Shown one piece after another: positions 45,020 to 52,892 of a stretch of 64,000 nt of DNA. Both the position numbers and the translations under genes were made by a program. The notes under the pieces are model-generated. The model ran no database searches. It was not told the DNA's origin and was given only the letters and a program-made list of their open reading frames with translations. Origin of the DNA: Mucilaginibacter aquatilis (lineage in GTDB: Bacteria > Bacteroidota > Bacteroidia > Sphingobacteriales > Sphingobacteriaceae); NCBI RefSeq assembly GCF_009755275.1, contig NZ_WQLA01000002.1:496001-560000 (forward strand), written 5' to 3'. Each line of letters opens with the position of its first letter. Position 1 is the first letter of the stretch.

Positions 45020-45127
45020 TTAGCGGCGGCGTGAATTACCGTAAGCCGGGCATAATTTATTTGAGCACGATGAGAAGGTACCTATTAAAGTGGCGGCCAG
45101 CAAGGCAATGTAAATTAGCTTTTTCAT
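45020..45127 (-). CDS. 35-residue lipoprotein (CPAYxN-type), unknown function
   Basis: A short frame of 35 codons plus TAA. The product starts MKKLIYIALLAATLIGTFSS and continues to a Cys at residue 21 (FSSC), a clear lipobox, then a 14-residue mature part with a second Cys (residue 26), LCPAYGN and SRRR. It lies between ytxJ and ribH on their strand. Tiny lipoproteins with a CPAY motif recur in Bacteroidota as I recall; no function is known. Too short for usual gene finders. Confidence 0.65.
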   Translation of the reverse strand: MKKLIYIALLAATLIGTFSSCSNKLCPAYGNSRRR

Positions 45128-45149
45128 GTTAACTGCTTAAATCAAATAA

Positions 45150-45644
45150 TTAATCGTGTAACTGTTTGTTAAGGTCAGCCATCTTGATAGCAGTTACAGC
45201 AGCTTCAACGCCTTTGTTTCCATGCTTTCCTCCGGCCCTGTCTTCGGCTTGTTGCTCATTATCAGTGGTGAGTACACCAAATATAACAGGTTTTGAATAC
45301 TTTATGCTAACATTACTTACACCATTTGCTACAGCGTTACAAATAAAGTCGAAATGACGTGTTTCGCCTTGTATAACGCAGCCTAAGCAAATAACGGCGT
45401 CTAAGTTTTTGTTCTTTAATAAAATATCGGCCCCTGTTGTTAATTCAAAGCTACCCGGAACAGAATAGGTGAAAATGTTTTCTTCTAACGTGCCGTTATC
45501 AACTAAACTTTGGTAAGCACCTTCATAAAGGGCCCCGGTAATTTTTGCATTCCACTCGGCCACTACAATGCCAAAGCGGTATGCACCCGCGTTGGGTATG
45601 GTGGTGTTTGAAAAATCAGAAAGATTTTTAAGCTGTGTAGCCAT
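45150..45644 (-). CDS. ribH: 6,7-dimethyl-8-ribityllumazine synthase
   Basis: 164 residues, normal length. Motifs: FGIVVAEWNAKIT (substrate-binding Trp), SVPGSFEL, CLGCVIQGETRHFDFICNAVANG (catalytic His) and FGVLTTDNEQQAEDRAGGKHGNKG. It condenses the pyrimidine with 3,4-dihydroxybutanone phosphate in riboflavin synthesis and forms an icosahedral or pentameric shell. Other rib genes are not in the window. It lies 51 bases after the TPR gene and probably shares its transcript. Confidence 0.96.
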   Translation of the reverse strand: MATQLKNLSDFSNTTIPNAGAYRFGIVVAEWNAKITGALYEGAYQSLVDNGTLEENIFTYSVPGSFELTTGADILLKNKNLDAVICLGCVIQGETRHFDFICNAVANGVSNVSIKYSKPVIFGVLTTDNEQQAEDRAGGKHGNKGVEAAVTAIKMADLNKQLHD

Positions 45645-45695
45645 GCAAAATGTTTAAAATTGTTAACAGCAGGATGTTATACGTAAAACTATTAA

Positions 45696-46373
45696 TTATT
45701 GTTTTGCTTCAACACGAGCAATATAAGCATCAATATTTTGAGCTTCAGTGCTTGCCGGATAGTCAGTTTTTATTTTCTTATAAGCTTCTGCAGCTTCTTT
45801 AGCCTTGTTAAGTTTTTCGTAAACTAAACCTAATTTTTTAAGGTAAAACGGCGACAAAAATTTGTTGTCGGCCTTATCAGCAGCTTGTTTAAAATTGCTT
45901 TCTGCTTTATCAAACTCTTTTAATTCAACATAAGCATCGCCAATACCACCTAGTGCCTCTGCAGATACTACTTTGTCGTTGCTGCTGAAACTGTTAAGAT
46001 TATCAATAGCTTTGTTGTATTCACCTTTGTTAAGGTAAGCAATACCGGCATAGTAGTAAGCTAAATTAGCGGCCTTAGTGTTGCTGTAGTTGGAAATGAT
46101 TTTTTCAAAACCCGGATAGCTGGCATCGCCTTTTAAGGCTTTGTCCCATTCTTTTTTAGCCCAGTAATCCTGTGCTACATACATTTGGTTTGCAGCTTCA
46201 ACCTCACGCGGAGCCAAGTATAGTTTTTGGTAAGCAATGTATATGGCTATCAGTGCAATAATTGCTGCACCAATAAATAATAAACTTTTCTGGTTCTCTC
46301 TTACGAAGCCACCTGTTGGTACATGAGTTTTTCTTTCTGGTGCAACGTTGGCATTCACTTCCGTATTTGACAT
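45696..46373 (-). CDS. Tetratricopeptide-repeat membrane protein (YfgM-like)
   Basis: 225 residues: a short cytosolic head (MSNTEVNANVAP), one membrane helix (about 30-50), and a periplasmic TPR array of three to four repeats (AEALGGIGDAYVELKEFDKAESNFKQAAD, then FYLKKLGLVYEKLNKAKEAAEAYKKIKTDYP). The architecture matches YfgM/TPR_21 proteins, which bind SecYEG and periplasmic chaperones in E. coli; equivalence is inference. A near-consensus promoter is at 46396-46427, and ribH follows. Confidence 0.85.
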   Translation of the reverse strand: MSNTEVNANVAPERKTHVPTGGFVRENQKSLLFIGAAIIALIAIYIAYQKLYLAPREVEAANQMYVAQDYWAKKEWDKALKGDASYPGFEKIISNYSNTKAANLAYYYAGIAYLNKGEYNKAIDNLNSFSSNDKVVSAEALGGIGDAYVELKEFDKAESNFKQAADKADNKFLSPFYLKKLGLVYEKLNKAKEAAEAYKKIKTDYPASTEAQNIDAYIARVEAKQ

Positions 46374-46395
46374 TTCTATGCTAAAATTAAGTTTG

Positions 46396-46427
46396 CAAAA
46401 CTACGTTATTCTATTTTTTTATACAAT
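46396..46427 (-). promoter_or_regulatory. Putative promoter of the TPR-ribH genes
   Basis: On the minus strand: ATTG (46427-46424), 20 bases, TAGTTTTG (46403-46396). One mismatch to the consensus. Confidence 0.5.
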
Positions 46428-46515
46428 ATTAAAAACCGTAAATATTTGTAGCTCTTATTTAAGCGTGTTAAAAGCTCCATTCGTCGGGTTTTAGTGCTAA
46501 CTTTGAAGCCGCTTT

Positions 46516-47616
46516 ATGTATTTGCAGCAACTATCTGTTATCAATTTTAAAAATTACACCGAGGCCGAACTAACATTCAGCAGTGGTGTAAATGCGCTTG
46601 TTGGTAATAATGGTGCCGGCAAAACCAATATACTTGATGCTATTCATTACCTGTCGCTTTGCAAAAGCTATTTTAACCCTATTGATAGCCAGCAAATAAA
46701 GCAGGGTGCCGACTTTTTTATTATAAACGGCACGTTTGAACGTAACGAATTGCCCGAAACAGTTGCCTGTTCGGTAAAGCGTAATCAGAAAAAAGTATTC
46801 AAGCGCAATAAAAAGGATTACCAGCGCCTGGCCGATCATATTGGACTCATTCCCCTCGTCATGATTTCGCCGTATGATAGCAGCATCATTATGGAGGGGA
46901 GCGAAGAGCGGCGCAAGTTTGTTGACAATGTTATTTCGCAAACAGATAACCATTACCTTGATGAATTAATTGTTTACAACAAAGTATTGGCTAACCGTAA
47001 CGCCTTATTAAAGCGCATTGCCGATACAGGTAGGTTTGACCCGGGTTTGCTTGAAATTCTTGATGAGCAGCTTATAACATCAGGAACGAAGATTTTTAAT
47101 AAAAGGAAAGCCTTTCTCGAAGTTTATACCAAACTATTTAATCAATACTACCAGTTTTTGAGTGAAGATGCAGAATTGGTTGAGCTTATTTACGAATCGC
47201 AGTTACTTCAAAATGATTTTGCAGCACTTTTAAAAAAGGTAGTAGAAAAAGACAGGGTGCTAGAACGTACTACGGCTGGAATTCACCGCGATGATTTGCA
47301 CTTTAGTGTACACGGTATGCCATTAAAAAAATTTGGTTCGCAGGGGCAGCAAAAATCATTTTTAATAGCCCTTAAACTTGCGCAGTATGTATATCTGCAG
47401 CAGCAAAAAGGGTTTAAACCTTTGTTGTTGCTTGATGATATTTTTGATAAACTTGATGATAGCCGTATTACCAAGCTAATGCAGCTGGTGAGCAACAAGG
47501 AGTTTGGTCAGGTGTTTATTACCGACGCCAACCCCAAACGGGTTACTGATATATTCAACAAAATAAAAGTTGAGGTGAAGTTATTTGATATAAGCCGGGG
47601 AGAGGTTTCGGGGTAG
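46516..47616 (+). CDS. recF: DNA replication and repair protein RecF
   Basis: 366 residues. Walker A GNNGAGKTN, the ABC signature region FGSQGQQKSFLIALKLAQ and Walker B LLLLDDIFDKLDD are present, with the RecF start YLQQLSVINFKNY. It loads RecA on gapped DNA with RecO and RecR. A -7 box (TAACTTTG, 46498-46505) lies ten bases before the start, with no good -33. The DciA gene follows 106 bases later, a frequent neighbour of recF. Confidence 0.96.
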   Translation: MYLQQLSVINFKNYTEAELTFSSGVNALVGNNGAGKTNILDAIHYLSLCKSYFNPIDSQQIKQGADFFIINGTFERNELPETVACSVKRNQKKVFKRNKKDYQRLADHIGLIPLVMISPYDSSIIMEGSEERRKFVDNVISQTDNHYLDELIVYNKVLANRNALLKRIADTGRFDPGLLEILDEQLITSGTKIFNKRKAFLEVYTKLFNQYYQFLSEDAELVELIYESQLLQNDFAALLKKVVEKDRVLERTTAGIHRDDLHFSVHGMPLKKFGSQGQQKSFLIALKLAQYVYLQQQKGFKPLLLLDDIFDKLDDSRITKLMQLVSNKEFGQVFITDANPKRVTDIFNKIKVEVKLFDISRGEVSG

Positions 47617-47722
47617 TGTTAAGTCCTTTAGTAGATAGTACTAAGGTTGAAGAGTGCAGTTTTCTAATACGGTTTTGCTACTATTTACTTACTACATTTA
47701 TAACTATATTCAATTAGAAAAT

Positions 47723-48013
47723 ATGCGTAAGCCTAACGATAAATCAATAAAGGAAGCAATTGAGCAAATGCTTAGTGTTTACAAAATAAAGCAGCGGTTT
47801 GATGAAACGTCAATGATTGCTGCCTGGCCCGAAATTGTAGGTAAGCCGGTAGCCAACCGCACAAGCGAGCTTTTTGTTAACAACAAAAGATTATTTTTGC
47901 GTATAGAATCATCAGTAGTAAAAAACGAATTGATGATGATGCGTTCACAAATTATAGAAAAAATTAATGCACGTGCAGGCAGTGCAATTATAGAGGAGAT
48001 TATTCTTCTCTAA
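47723..48013 (+). CDS. dciA: DciA-like protein (DUF721)
   Basis: 96 residues from the ATG at 47723 (MRKPNDKSIKEAIEQMLSVYKIKQRFDETSMIAAWPEIVG); the longer in-frame start at 47654 is not convincing. The KIKQRFDETxxxxAWPEIVGKPVANRT pattern and the later LFLRIESSVVKNELMMMRSQIIEKIN are typical of DUF721/DciA, which recruits the DnaB helicase in bacteria without DnaC. recF lies directly upstream, as in many Bacteroidota. Its end overlaps the opposite gene's end by 14 bases. Confidence 0.88.
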   Translation: MRKPNDKSIKEAIEQMLSVYKIKQRFDETSMIAAWPEIVGKPVANRTSELFVNNKRLFLRIESSVVKNELMMMRSQIIEKINARAGSAIIEEIILL

Positions 48014-48203
48014 GCGCATGACGAACATGAGCGCCTGGCTTGCTGAAAAGATCATCACGTATTACAGCGTAAATAATTACCAGGGCTGCAGGAATATAAA
48101 ATGTAAATTGCACTTCAGGATGCGCCTTAACCAGAGACCAGCTTCCAATAATAAACAACACCACACAAACTGAGTAAATAGCGGCTCTTGATGCTTTCTT
48201 CAT
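48000..48203 (-). CDS. Small two-helix membrane protein, unknown function
   Basis: 67 residues with two membrane helices (about 8-26 and 33-49) and a basic tail (KPGAHVRHALREE). It converges on dciA and overlaps its last 14 bases. The hydrophobic pattern and the MKKASRAAIYSV start suggest a real protein. No family recognised. Confidence 0.65.
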   Translation of the reverse strand: MKKASRAAIYSVCVVLFIIGSWSLVKAHPEVQFTFYIPAALVIIYAVIRDDLFSKPGAHVRHALREE

Positions 48204-48260
48204 AATGCTAATATAATAAACACTCTTTCTACCAAGAAATTATCATGCCAGCAGGCTATA

Positions 48261-48324
48261 AAAAAAGACCAAATTTTACCTTAAGTGAAATTTGCGTTTC
48301 TTTAAGGGTAAAATTTGGTCTTTT
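48261..48324 (-). terminator. Strong terminator of ndk
   Basis: A stem of about 22 bp with one bulge (48263-48284 with 48302-48324) followed on the minus strand by T6; by far the longest terminator stem in the window. Confidence 0.85.
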
Positions 48325-48349
48325 AGCTTGAATTCCTTAAAAGGAAAAA

Positions 48350-48769
48350 TTAAAATTTCTCAAAAGCTGAGAAGAAGAAGCTACCTTCAATAGCAGCATT
48401 CTCATCAGAGTCAGAACCGTGAACGGCGTTAGCCTCAATTGATTCAGCATACAGTTTACGAACAGTACCTTCGTCGGCTTTGCTTGGGTCAGTTGCACCA
48501 ATAAGGGTACGGAAATCAGCAACAGCGTTTCCTTTCTCTAAAATAGCAGCTACAATAGGACCTGAAGACATAAAGCCAACAAGATCTTTGTAAAAAGGAC
48601 GCTCTTTGTGCACAGCATAAAACTCACCTGCTTTTTCAGGGGTTAAATAAGTGTACTTCATAGCAGTAATTTTGAAACCGCCTTTGGTAATGTGGTTTAA
48701 TATAGCACCTATGTGGCCATTGCGTACTGCATCTGGCTTAATCATGGTGAAAGTTTTGTTATTTTCCAT
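48350..48769 (-). CDS. ndk: Nucleoside-diphosphate kinase
   Basis: 139 residues, normal length. Start [21 protein letters not shown]; the active-site His is in [12 protein letters not shown], with the substrate loop [15 protein letters not shown]. It equilibrates NTP and NDP pools. A -7 box (TATTTTTG, minus strand, 48796-48789) lies upstream, and the gene is followed by a very strong terminator, so it is a single-gene unit. Confidence 0.97.
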   Translation of the reverse strand: MENNKTFTMIKPDAVRNGHIGAILNHITKGGFKITAMKYTYLTPEKAGEFYAVHKERPFYKDLVGFMSSGPIVAAILEKGNAVADFRTLIGATDPSKADEGTVRKLYAESIEANAVHGSDSDENAAIEGSFFFSAFEKF

Positions 48770-48888
48770 GTTTGTTTTAAAGTTGTGGCAAAAATAGAGT
48801 TTTGTTACTGAAACCTAAAGCTTTTTATAGAATTTGCATGGCGCGTTTTTGATATTATTATTTAGATTTGCACTTCTTTTTTTAGTTG

Positions 48889-49899
48889 ATGTTAGATATA
48901 GCCTCGCTTAGCGAATTATTAAACCAGCCCCGCAAAATTGTTATCACCACGCATCATAAACCTGATGGTGATGCTATGGGTTCTTCATTGGGTTTATATA
49001 ATTACCTGGTGCAGCAAGGACACCACGCCATTGTTATAGCACCAACAGACTATCCTGAGTTTTTATGGTGGATGCCGGGTAACGAAGAGGTTATCATTTA
49101 TACCGAAAAAACGGAAACTGCAGCCCGGTTAATTGCCGAAGCTGAGATTATTTTTTGCCTTGATTTTAATCACCTGAGCCGAATTAACCAAATGGGTGAA
49201 CTGGTGGGCGAAAGTAGTGCTGTTAAAGTGATGATTGATCATCACCTTGAGCCTCAGGATTTTGATGACTATCGTTACTGGAATATCAATGCCTGTGCAA
49301 CTGCCCAGTTGGTTTACAGCTTTATAGTTGAAGAGTTGAAACACCCTGAGCTTGTTAATGCCGATGTTGCTACCTGCCTGTACACAGGTATCATGACTGA
49401 TTCTGCTTCATTCCGTTTGCCAAATACTACTGCCGCGGTGCACCGCATTGTGGCTAACCTGATTGATGCAGGTGCTGTAAACTGGCGTATACACGAGTTG
49501 GTATACAGTAATGCTCCTGAAAACAGGCTTAGGTTTTTAGGCTACTGTTTAAGTAACAAGCTTGAAATTTTACGCGAATACAATACAGCCTTAATCAGCG
49601 TTACTAAAGAAGAACTTAAAAAATACGAATCAAACACCGGCGATACCGAGGGCATTGTGAATTATGCTTTATCAATAACCGGCATACGCTTAGCGGCCTT
49701 TATAGTTGAACGTACTGATATGGTTAAACTATCTTTACGGTCAACAGGCGAGTTTCCGGCAAATGAAATATGTAAAAGGTATTTTAACGGCGGCGGACAC
49801 CGGAATGCTGCGGGCGGCCAGTCGGGCAGGAGCCTCGAAGAGACTATTCAACAATTTAAACAAATACTACCCGAATACAAAACACTGTTAATTCAATAA
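48889..49899 (+). CDS. DHH/DHHA1 phosphoesterase (NrnA-like)
   Basis: 336 residues from the ATG at 48889. The DHH domain has THHKPDGDAMGSSLGL, FCLDFNHLSR and MIDHHLEP; the DHHA1 domain ends with FNGGGHRNAAGG. NrnA enzymes degrade short RNA oligonucleotides and 3'-phosphoadenosine 5'-phosphate; c-di-AMP/pApA phosphodiesterases are close relatives, but no PAS or GGDEF domain precedes, so NrnA is preferred. A -7 box TAGATTTG is at 48863. The FKBP gene follows 7 bases later, so they are likely co-transcribed. Confidence 0.92.
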   Translation: MLDIASLSELLNQPRKIVITTHHKPDGDAMGSSLGLYNYLVQQGHHAIVIAPTDYPEFLWWMPGNEEVIIYTEKTETAARLIAEAEIIFCLDFNHLSRINQMGELVGESSAVKVMIDHHLEPQDFDDYRYWNINACATAQLVYSFIVEELKHPELVNADVATCLYTGIMTDSASFRLPNTTAAVHRIVANLIDAGAVNWRIHELVYSNAPENRLRFLGYCLSNKLEILREYNTALISVTKEELKKYESNTGDTEGIVNYALSITGIRLAAFIVERTDMVKLSLRSTGEFPANEICKRYFNGGGHRNAAGGQSGRSLEETIQQFKQILPEYKTLLIQ

Positions 49900-49906
49900 A
49901 CAAACA

Positions 49907-50881
49907 ATGAGAAAAAGTTTAATGTTTTTAACCGCAGCAGCAATTGGCCTGGCCAGCTGTAACAGCGGATTTAAAAAAGGTGACGGCGGTTTGCTGTACA
50001 CTATTCATGAAGATAAAGAAGGTGCTCCGGTTAAGGAGGGTGATTTTATAAGTGTAAACCTGATTGCTAAAACTGATGCCGATTCGGTACTTTTTAACTC
50101 TTATGATCAGGGTAAACCTATGCCTACCTTGATGCCTAAACCACAGTATAAGGGTGATATTTATGCAGGTATAAGCAAACTGAGCGAAGGTGACAGCGCA
50201 ACCTTCAAAATAAACACCGACTCAATGTTTAAGGCAAGCCCAACTCCGCGCCCGGCTAACTTAAAAGGTAAATATATCATTTACCAGGTTAAGGTTGTTA
50301 AAATTATCCCTAAAGGTAAGCTGAGCGATCAGGTATTTCAGGGTCGTATAACTGATTATTTTAAAGCAGAGTCGGCTAAACTTAAAGGTGTTGAGCCAGG
50401 TAAAATCAGCAAATACATTGCTGCAAATAACATCAAGGCTACCAAAACGTCTACCGGCCTGCAGTATCAAATAACCAAACCAGGCTCAGGCCCAACTATT
50501 GCTAAAGGTGATACTGCCGTAGTAAACTACACCGGTAAACTTGTTAGCGGTAAAGTGTTCGATACCAGCATCAAAGAAATTGCTCAAAAAGAAAAAACTT
50601 TTGATGCCAACCGCCCTTACCAGCCTATTCGCATTGCTGTAGGTGCAGGTGCTGTTATACCTGGTTGGGATGAAGGTTTGCAGTTGCTTAACAAAGGTGC
50701 TAAGGCAACGTTGGTTATACCATCAAGCCTGGCATACGGTGAGCAAGGCTTAGGCCCGGTTCCTCCGTTTGCGCCAATTGTATTTGATGTTGAATTGGTT
50801 GACATTGTGCATCCAAAAGCTGGTGCAGCAGCGCCAACTATGCAGTTACCTGCGCCAACTCAGGCTCCGGCAAAACAATAA
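49907..50881 (+). CDS. FKBP-type peptidyl-prolyl isomerase lipoprotein
   Basis: 324 residues with a lipoprotein signal (LASC, Cys18). An N-terminal FKBP-like region (about 30-125, GLLYTIHEDKEGAPVKEGDFISVN) lacks several usual active-site residues, then a linker, then a complete FKBP domain (about 185-305) with VVNYTGKLVSGKVFDTS, VIPGWDEGLQLL and PSSLAYGEQG. A Pro/Ala/Gln tail ends the chain. It would fold periplasmic or outer-membrane proteins. A paralogue follows at 50993. Confidence 0.9.
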   Translation: MRKSLMFLTAAAIGLASCNSGFKKGDGGLLYTIHEDKEGAPVKEGDFISVNLIAKTDADSVLFNSYDQGKPMPTLMPKPQYKGDIYAGISKLSEGDSATFKINTDSMFKASPTPRPANLKGKYIIYQVKVVKIIPKGKLSDQVFQGRITDYFKAESAKLKGVEPGKISKYIAANNIKATKTSTGLQYQITKPGSGPTIAKGDTAVVNYTGKLVSGKVFDTSIKEIAQKEKTFDANRPYQPIRIAVGAGAVIPGWDEGLQLLNKGAKATLVIPSSLAYGEQGLGPVPPFAPIVFDVELVDIVHPKAGAAAPTMQLPAPTQAPAKQ

Positions 50882-50905
50882 AATTTAATATTATACTTTC
50901 TCCTC

Positions 50906-50969
50906 ATTGCGAGAAACAATGCAGCTGTCGTTTTTTAAAAAACAGCATGGTTGCGTTGTTTCTCGCAAT
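50906..50969. repeat. 64-bp composite palindrome between two FKBP genes
   Basis: The outer 14-bp arms (50906-50919 with 50956-50969) are perfect inverted copies; an inner stem GCTGT/ACAGC plus TTTTTT/AAAAAA closes the loop. It could act as a terminator or processing site, or be a REP-like intergenic element. Confidence 0.7.
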
Positions 50970-50992
50970 TGATGTATTAGGACATTTACAGA

Positions 50993-52021
50993 ATGAAAAA
51001 AGCTCTTTTATTAACGGTTTTCGTAGCGGCATATATTGGTCAGGCTGCTGCTCAAGCCAACTACACCAAAACACCTAAAGGTGCGTTATACACTATTTTA
51101 AAAGCCGGCGGCGGTGCAAAAATTAAACAGGGTGAGGTAATAACCTTCCAATTTACACAAAAAAATGATCGCGACTCGCTTTTAGGTAGCTCATACCAAA
51201 TGGGTAAGCCTGCAATGGTGCAGGTGCAGCCTAGCCGTAGCGTTTCAGATTTGATGGAGGTGTTTACAGTGCTTAGCGTTAATGACAGTGCACGTGTACG
51301 AATACCAACTGATTCTATTTTTGCCGGGCGCGAAGATGGGCGTCCGCCGTTTTTACCAAAAGGCAGCTACCTTAATTTTACCATAAAGGTTGAGAAAACG
51401 CAAAGCCTTGATGAGGCTATGGCCGAACGCAATGCTGCTATGGAAAAGGAAAAGACCGAACGGGCAGCCATGGCCGAAAAATTACGCGGTGAAGAGAAGG
51501 CAACTTTAGCGCGGTATATAGCCGATAATCAACTTACGCCACAAACCACAACATCCGGCTTAAAATATATCATTACTACACCATCTGCAGGCAGGAAGCC
51601 CGTAAATGGCGATACGTTACTGGTTAACTATGCCGGGCGTACCATGGATGGTAAACTATTTGATTCGAGCATTGAAGAGGTAGCAAAAGCCGGAGGCCTG
51701 CAGCAACCCGGCCGAAACTATGAGCCTATTAAAGTAGTGGTTGGAGACGGACAAGTGATACGCGGATGGGATGAGGGTTTATTGTTGGTTAACGAAGGCG
51801 CGAAAGCCAAATTCATTATTCCATCGGCCTTAGCTTACGGTGAGCGCGGAGCCGGTGCTGATATTAAGCCTTACAGCCCGCTGGTTTTTGATGTTGAGGT
51901 TGTAAAGGTAATACCTGGTGTACGCAAGAAGGCCGTTGCTAAGACGGGTGTTAAGCGAGCCCCGGCAAAAAAAGCCACAGGTAAAAGGGCTGCAACTAAA
52001 AGAAAAGTCACCAAAAAATAA
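50993..52021 (+). CDS. FKBP-type peptidyl-prolyl isomerase, exported, with basic tail
   Basis: 342 residues with a signal peptide (cut near AAAQA). The architecture copies its neighbour: a degenerate N-terminal FKBP-like region (about 25-130), a charged helix rich in Glu, Lys, Ala (about 140-175) and a complete FKBP domain (about 185-305; LVNYAGRTMDGKLFDSS, VIRGWDEGLLLV, PSALAYGERG). The last 35 residues are Lys/Arg/Ala-rich (KRAPAKKATGKRAATKRK), histone H1-like, odd for a secreted protein. A terminator follows. Confidence 0.9.
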   Translation: MKKALLLTVFVAAYIGQAAAQANYTKTPKGALYTILKAGGGAKIKQGEVITFQFTQKNDRDSLLGSSYQMGKPAMVQVQPSRSVSDLMEVFTVLSVNDSARVRIPTDSIFAGREDGRPPFLPKGSYLNFTIKVEKTQSLDEAMAERNAAMEKEKTERAAMAEKLRGEEKATLARYIADNQLTPQTTTSGLKYIITTPSAGRKPVNGDTLLVNYAGRTMDGKLFDSSIEEVAKAGGLQQPGRNYEPIKVVVGDGQVIRGWDEGLLLVNEGAKAKFIIPSALAYGERGAGADIKPYSPLVFDVEVVKVIPGVRKKAVAKTGVKRAPAKKATGKRAATKRKVTKK

Positions 52022-52030
52022 TATTGTGCA

Positions 52031-52062
52031 AAAGCCCTGCGTTAACATCGCAGGGCTTTTTA
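52031..52062 (+). terminator. Terminator of the second FKBP gene
   Basis: Stem AAAGCCCTGCG/CGCAGGGCTTT (52031-52041 with 52049-52059) and a T4 tract. Confidence 0.85.
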
Positions 52063-52072
52063 CTTTCGCGCC

Positions 52073-52840
52073 ATGGTACTAACCGATACGCATACTCATC
52101 AATATTATGAAACTGATTCTGTTAAAAAGGATGAAGTTATTCAGCGATGCATAAGCAACGGTGTAAGCAGGTTGTTTTTACCTAATGTTGATAGCAGTAG
52201 CATTGCGCAGGTGATGGATATGGTAAACCGGTATCCGCAAAATTGCTTTGCCATGATGGGATTGCACCCATGCGATGTTAAAGCCAATTGGGAGGAGGAA
52301 CTCGAGGTTATTTATGCTGCCCTGCAACAAAACAAAGTATATGCTGTTGGCGAGATAGGGATTGACTTATACTGGGATAAAACCTTTATAAGCGAGCAAC
52401 AGGAAGCCTTTCGCCAACAAATTGGTTGGGCCAAAGCTGCCGGTTTACCCATTAATATTCATTGCCGCAATGCATTTGATGAGGTGTATGAAGTATTAAC
52501 AGAGCAGCACGATGATAAATTACGCGGTATATTCCACTGTTTTTCGGGAACGTTGGAACACGCCAACAAGATCATTGACCTGGATTTTAAACTGGGAATT
52601 GGCGGTGTTGTAACTTATAAAAATGCCGGGTTGGACAAGGTAGTTGAACAAATAGACCTAAAACATGTGGTTTTAGAAACAGATTCTCCGTATCTTACTC
52701 CCGTACCGTTCCGCGGTAAGCCTAATGAAAGCTCGTATTTGGTACATGTGGCCCAAAAGGTAGCCGATTTGCACCGTACAAGTATTGAGGCAGTTGCCGA
52801 AATTACAACTGAAAACTCCAAAACGATTTTTGGGGTTTAA
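52073..52840 (+). CDS. tatD: TatD-family metal-dependent hydrolase (DNase)
   Basis: 255 residues. Metal ligands: DTHTHQYY at the start, GLHPCDV, GEIGIDLYWD, INIHCRNAF, and LETDSPYLTP with the final Asp. TatD enzymes have 3'-5' DNase activity on damaged or DNA ends and also a D-aminoacyl-tRNA deacylase relative. The gene follows a terminator closely. Upstream and downstream genes do not suggest a specific job. Confidence 0.93.
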   Translation: MVLTDTHTHQYYETDSVKKDEVIQRCISNGVSRLFLPNVDSSSIAQVMDMVNRYPQNCFAMMGLHPCDVKANWEEELEVIYAALQQNKVYAVGEIGIDLYWDKTFISEQQEAFRQQIGWAKAAGLPINIHCRNAFDEVYEVLTEQHDDKLRGIFHCFSGTLEHANKIIDLDFKLGIGGVVTYKNAGLDKVVEQIDLKHVVLETDSPYLTPVPFRGKPNESSYLVHVAQKVADLHRTSIEAVAEITTENSKTIFGV

Positions 52841-52892
52841 TGGTGTTATTAATTAACAATTTATTATTTTCAAAAGTATAACCAATTATTAA

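Noticed and set aside
44911-45132. A 73-residue plus frame over the small lipoprotein gene
   Set aside because: It is opposite a shorter frame with a clean lipobox, and itself lacks any signal or domain.
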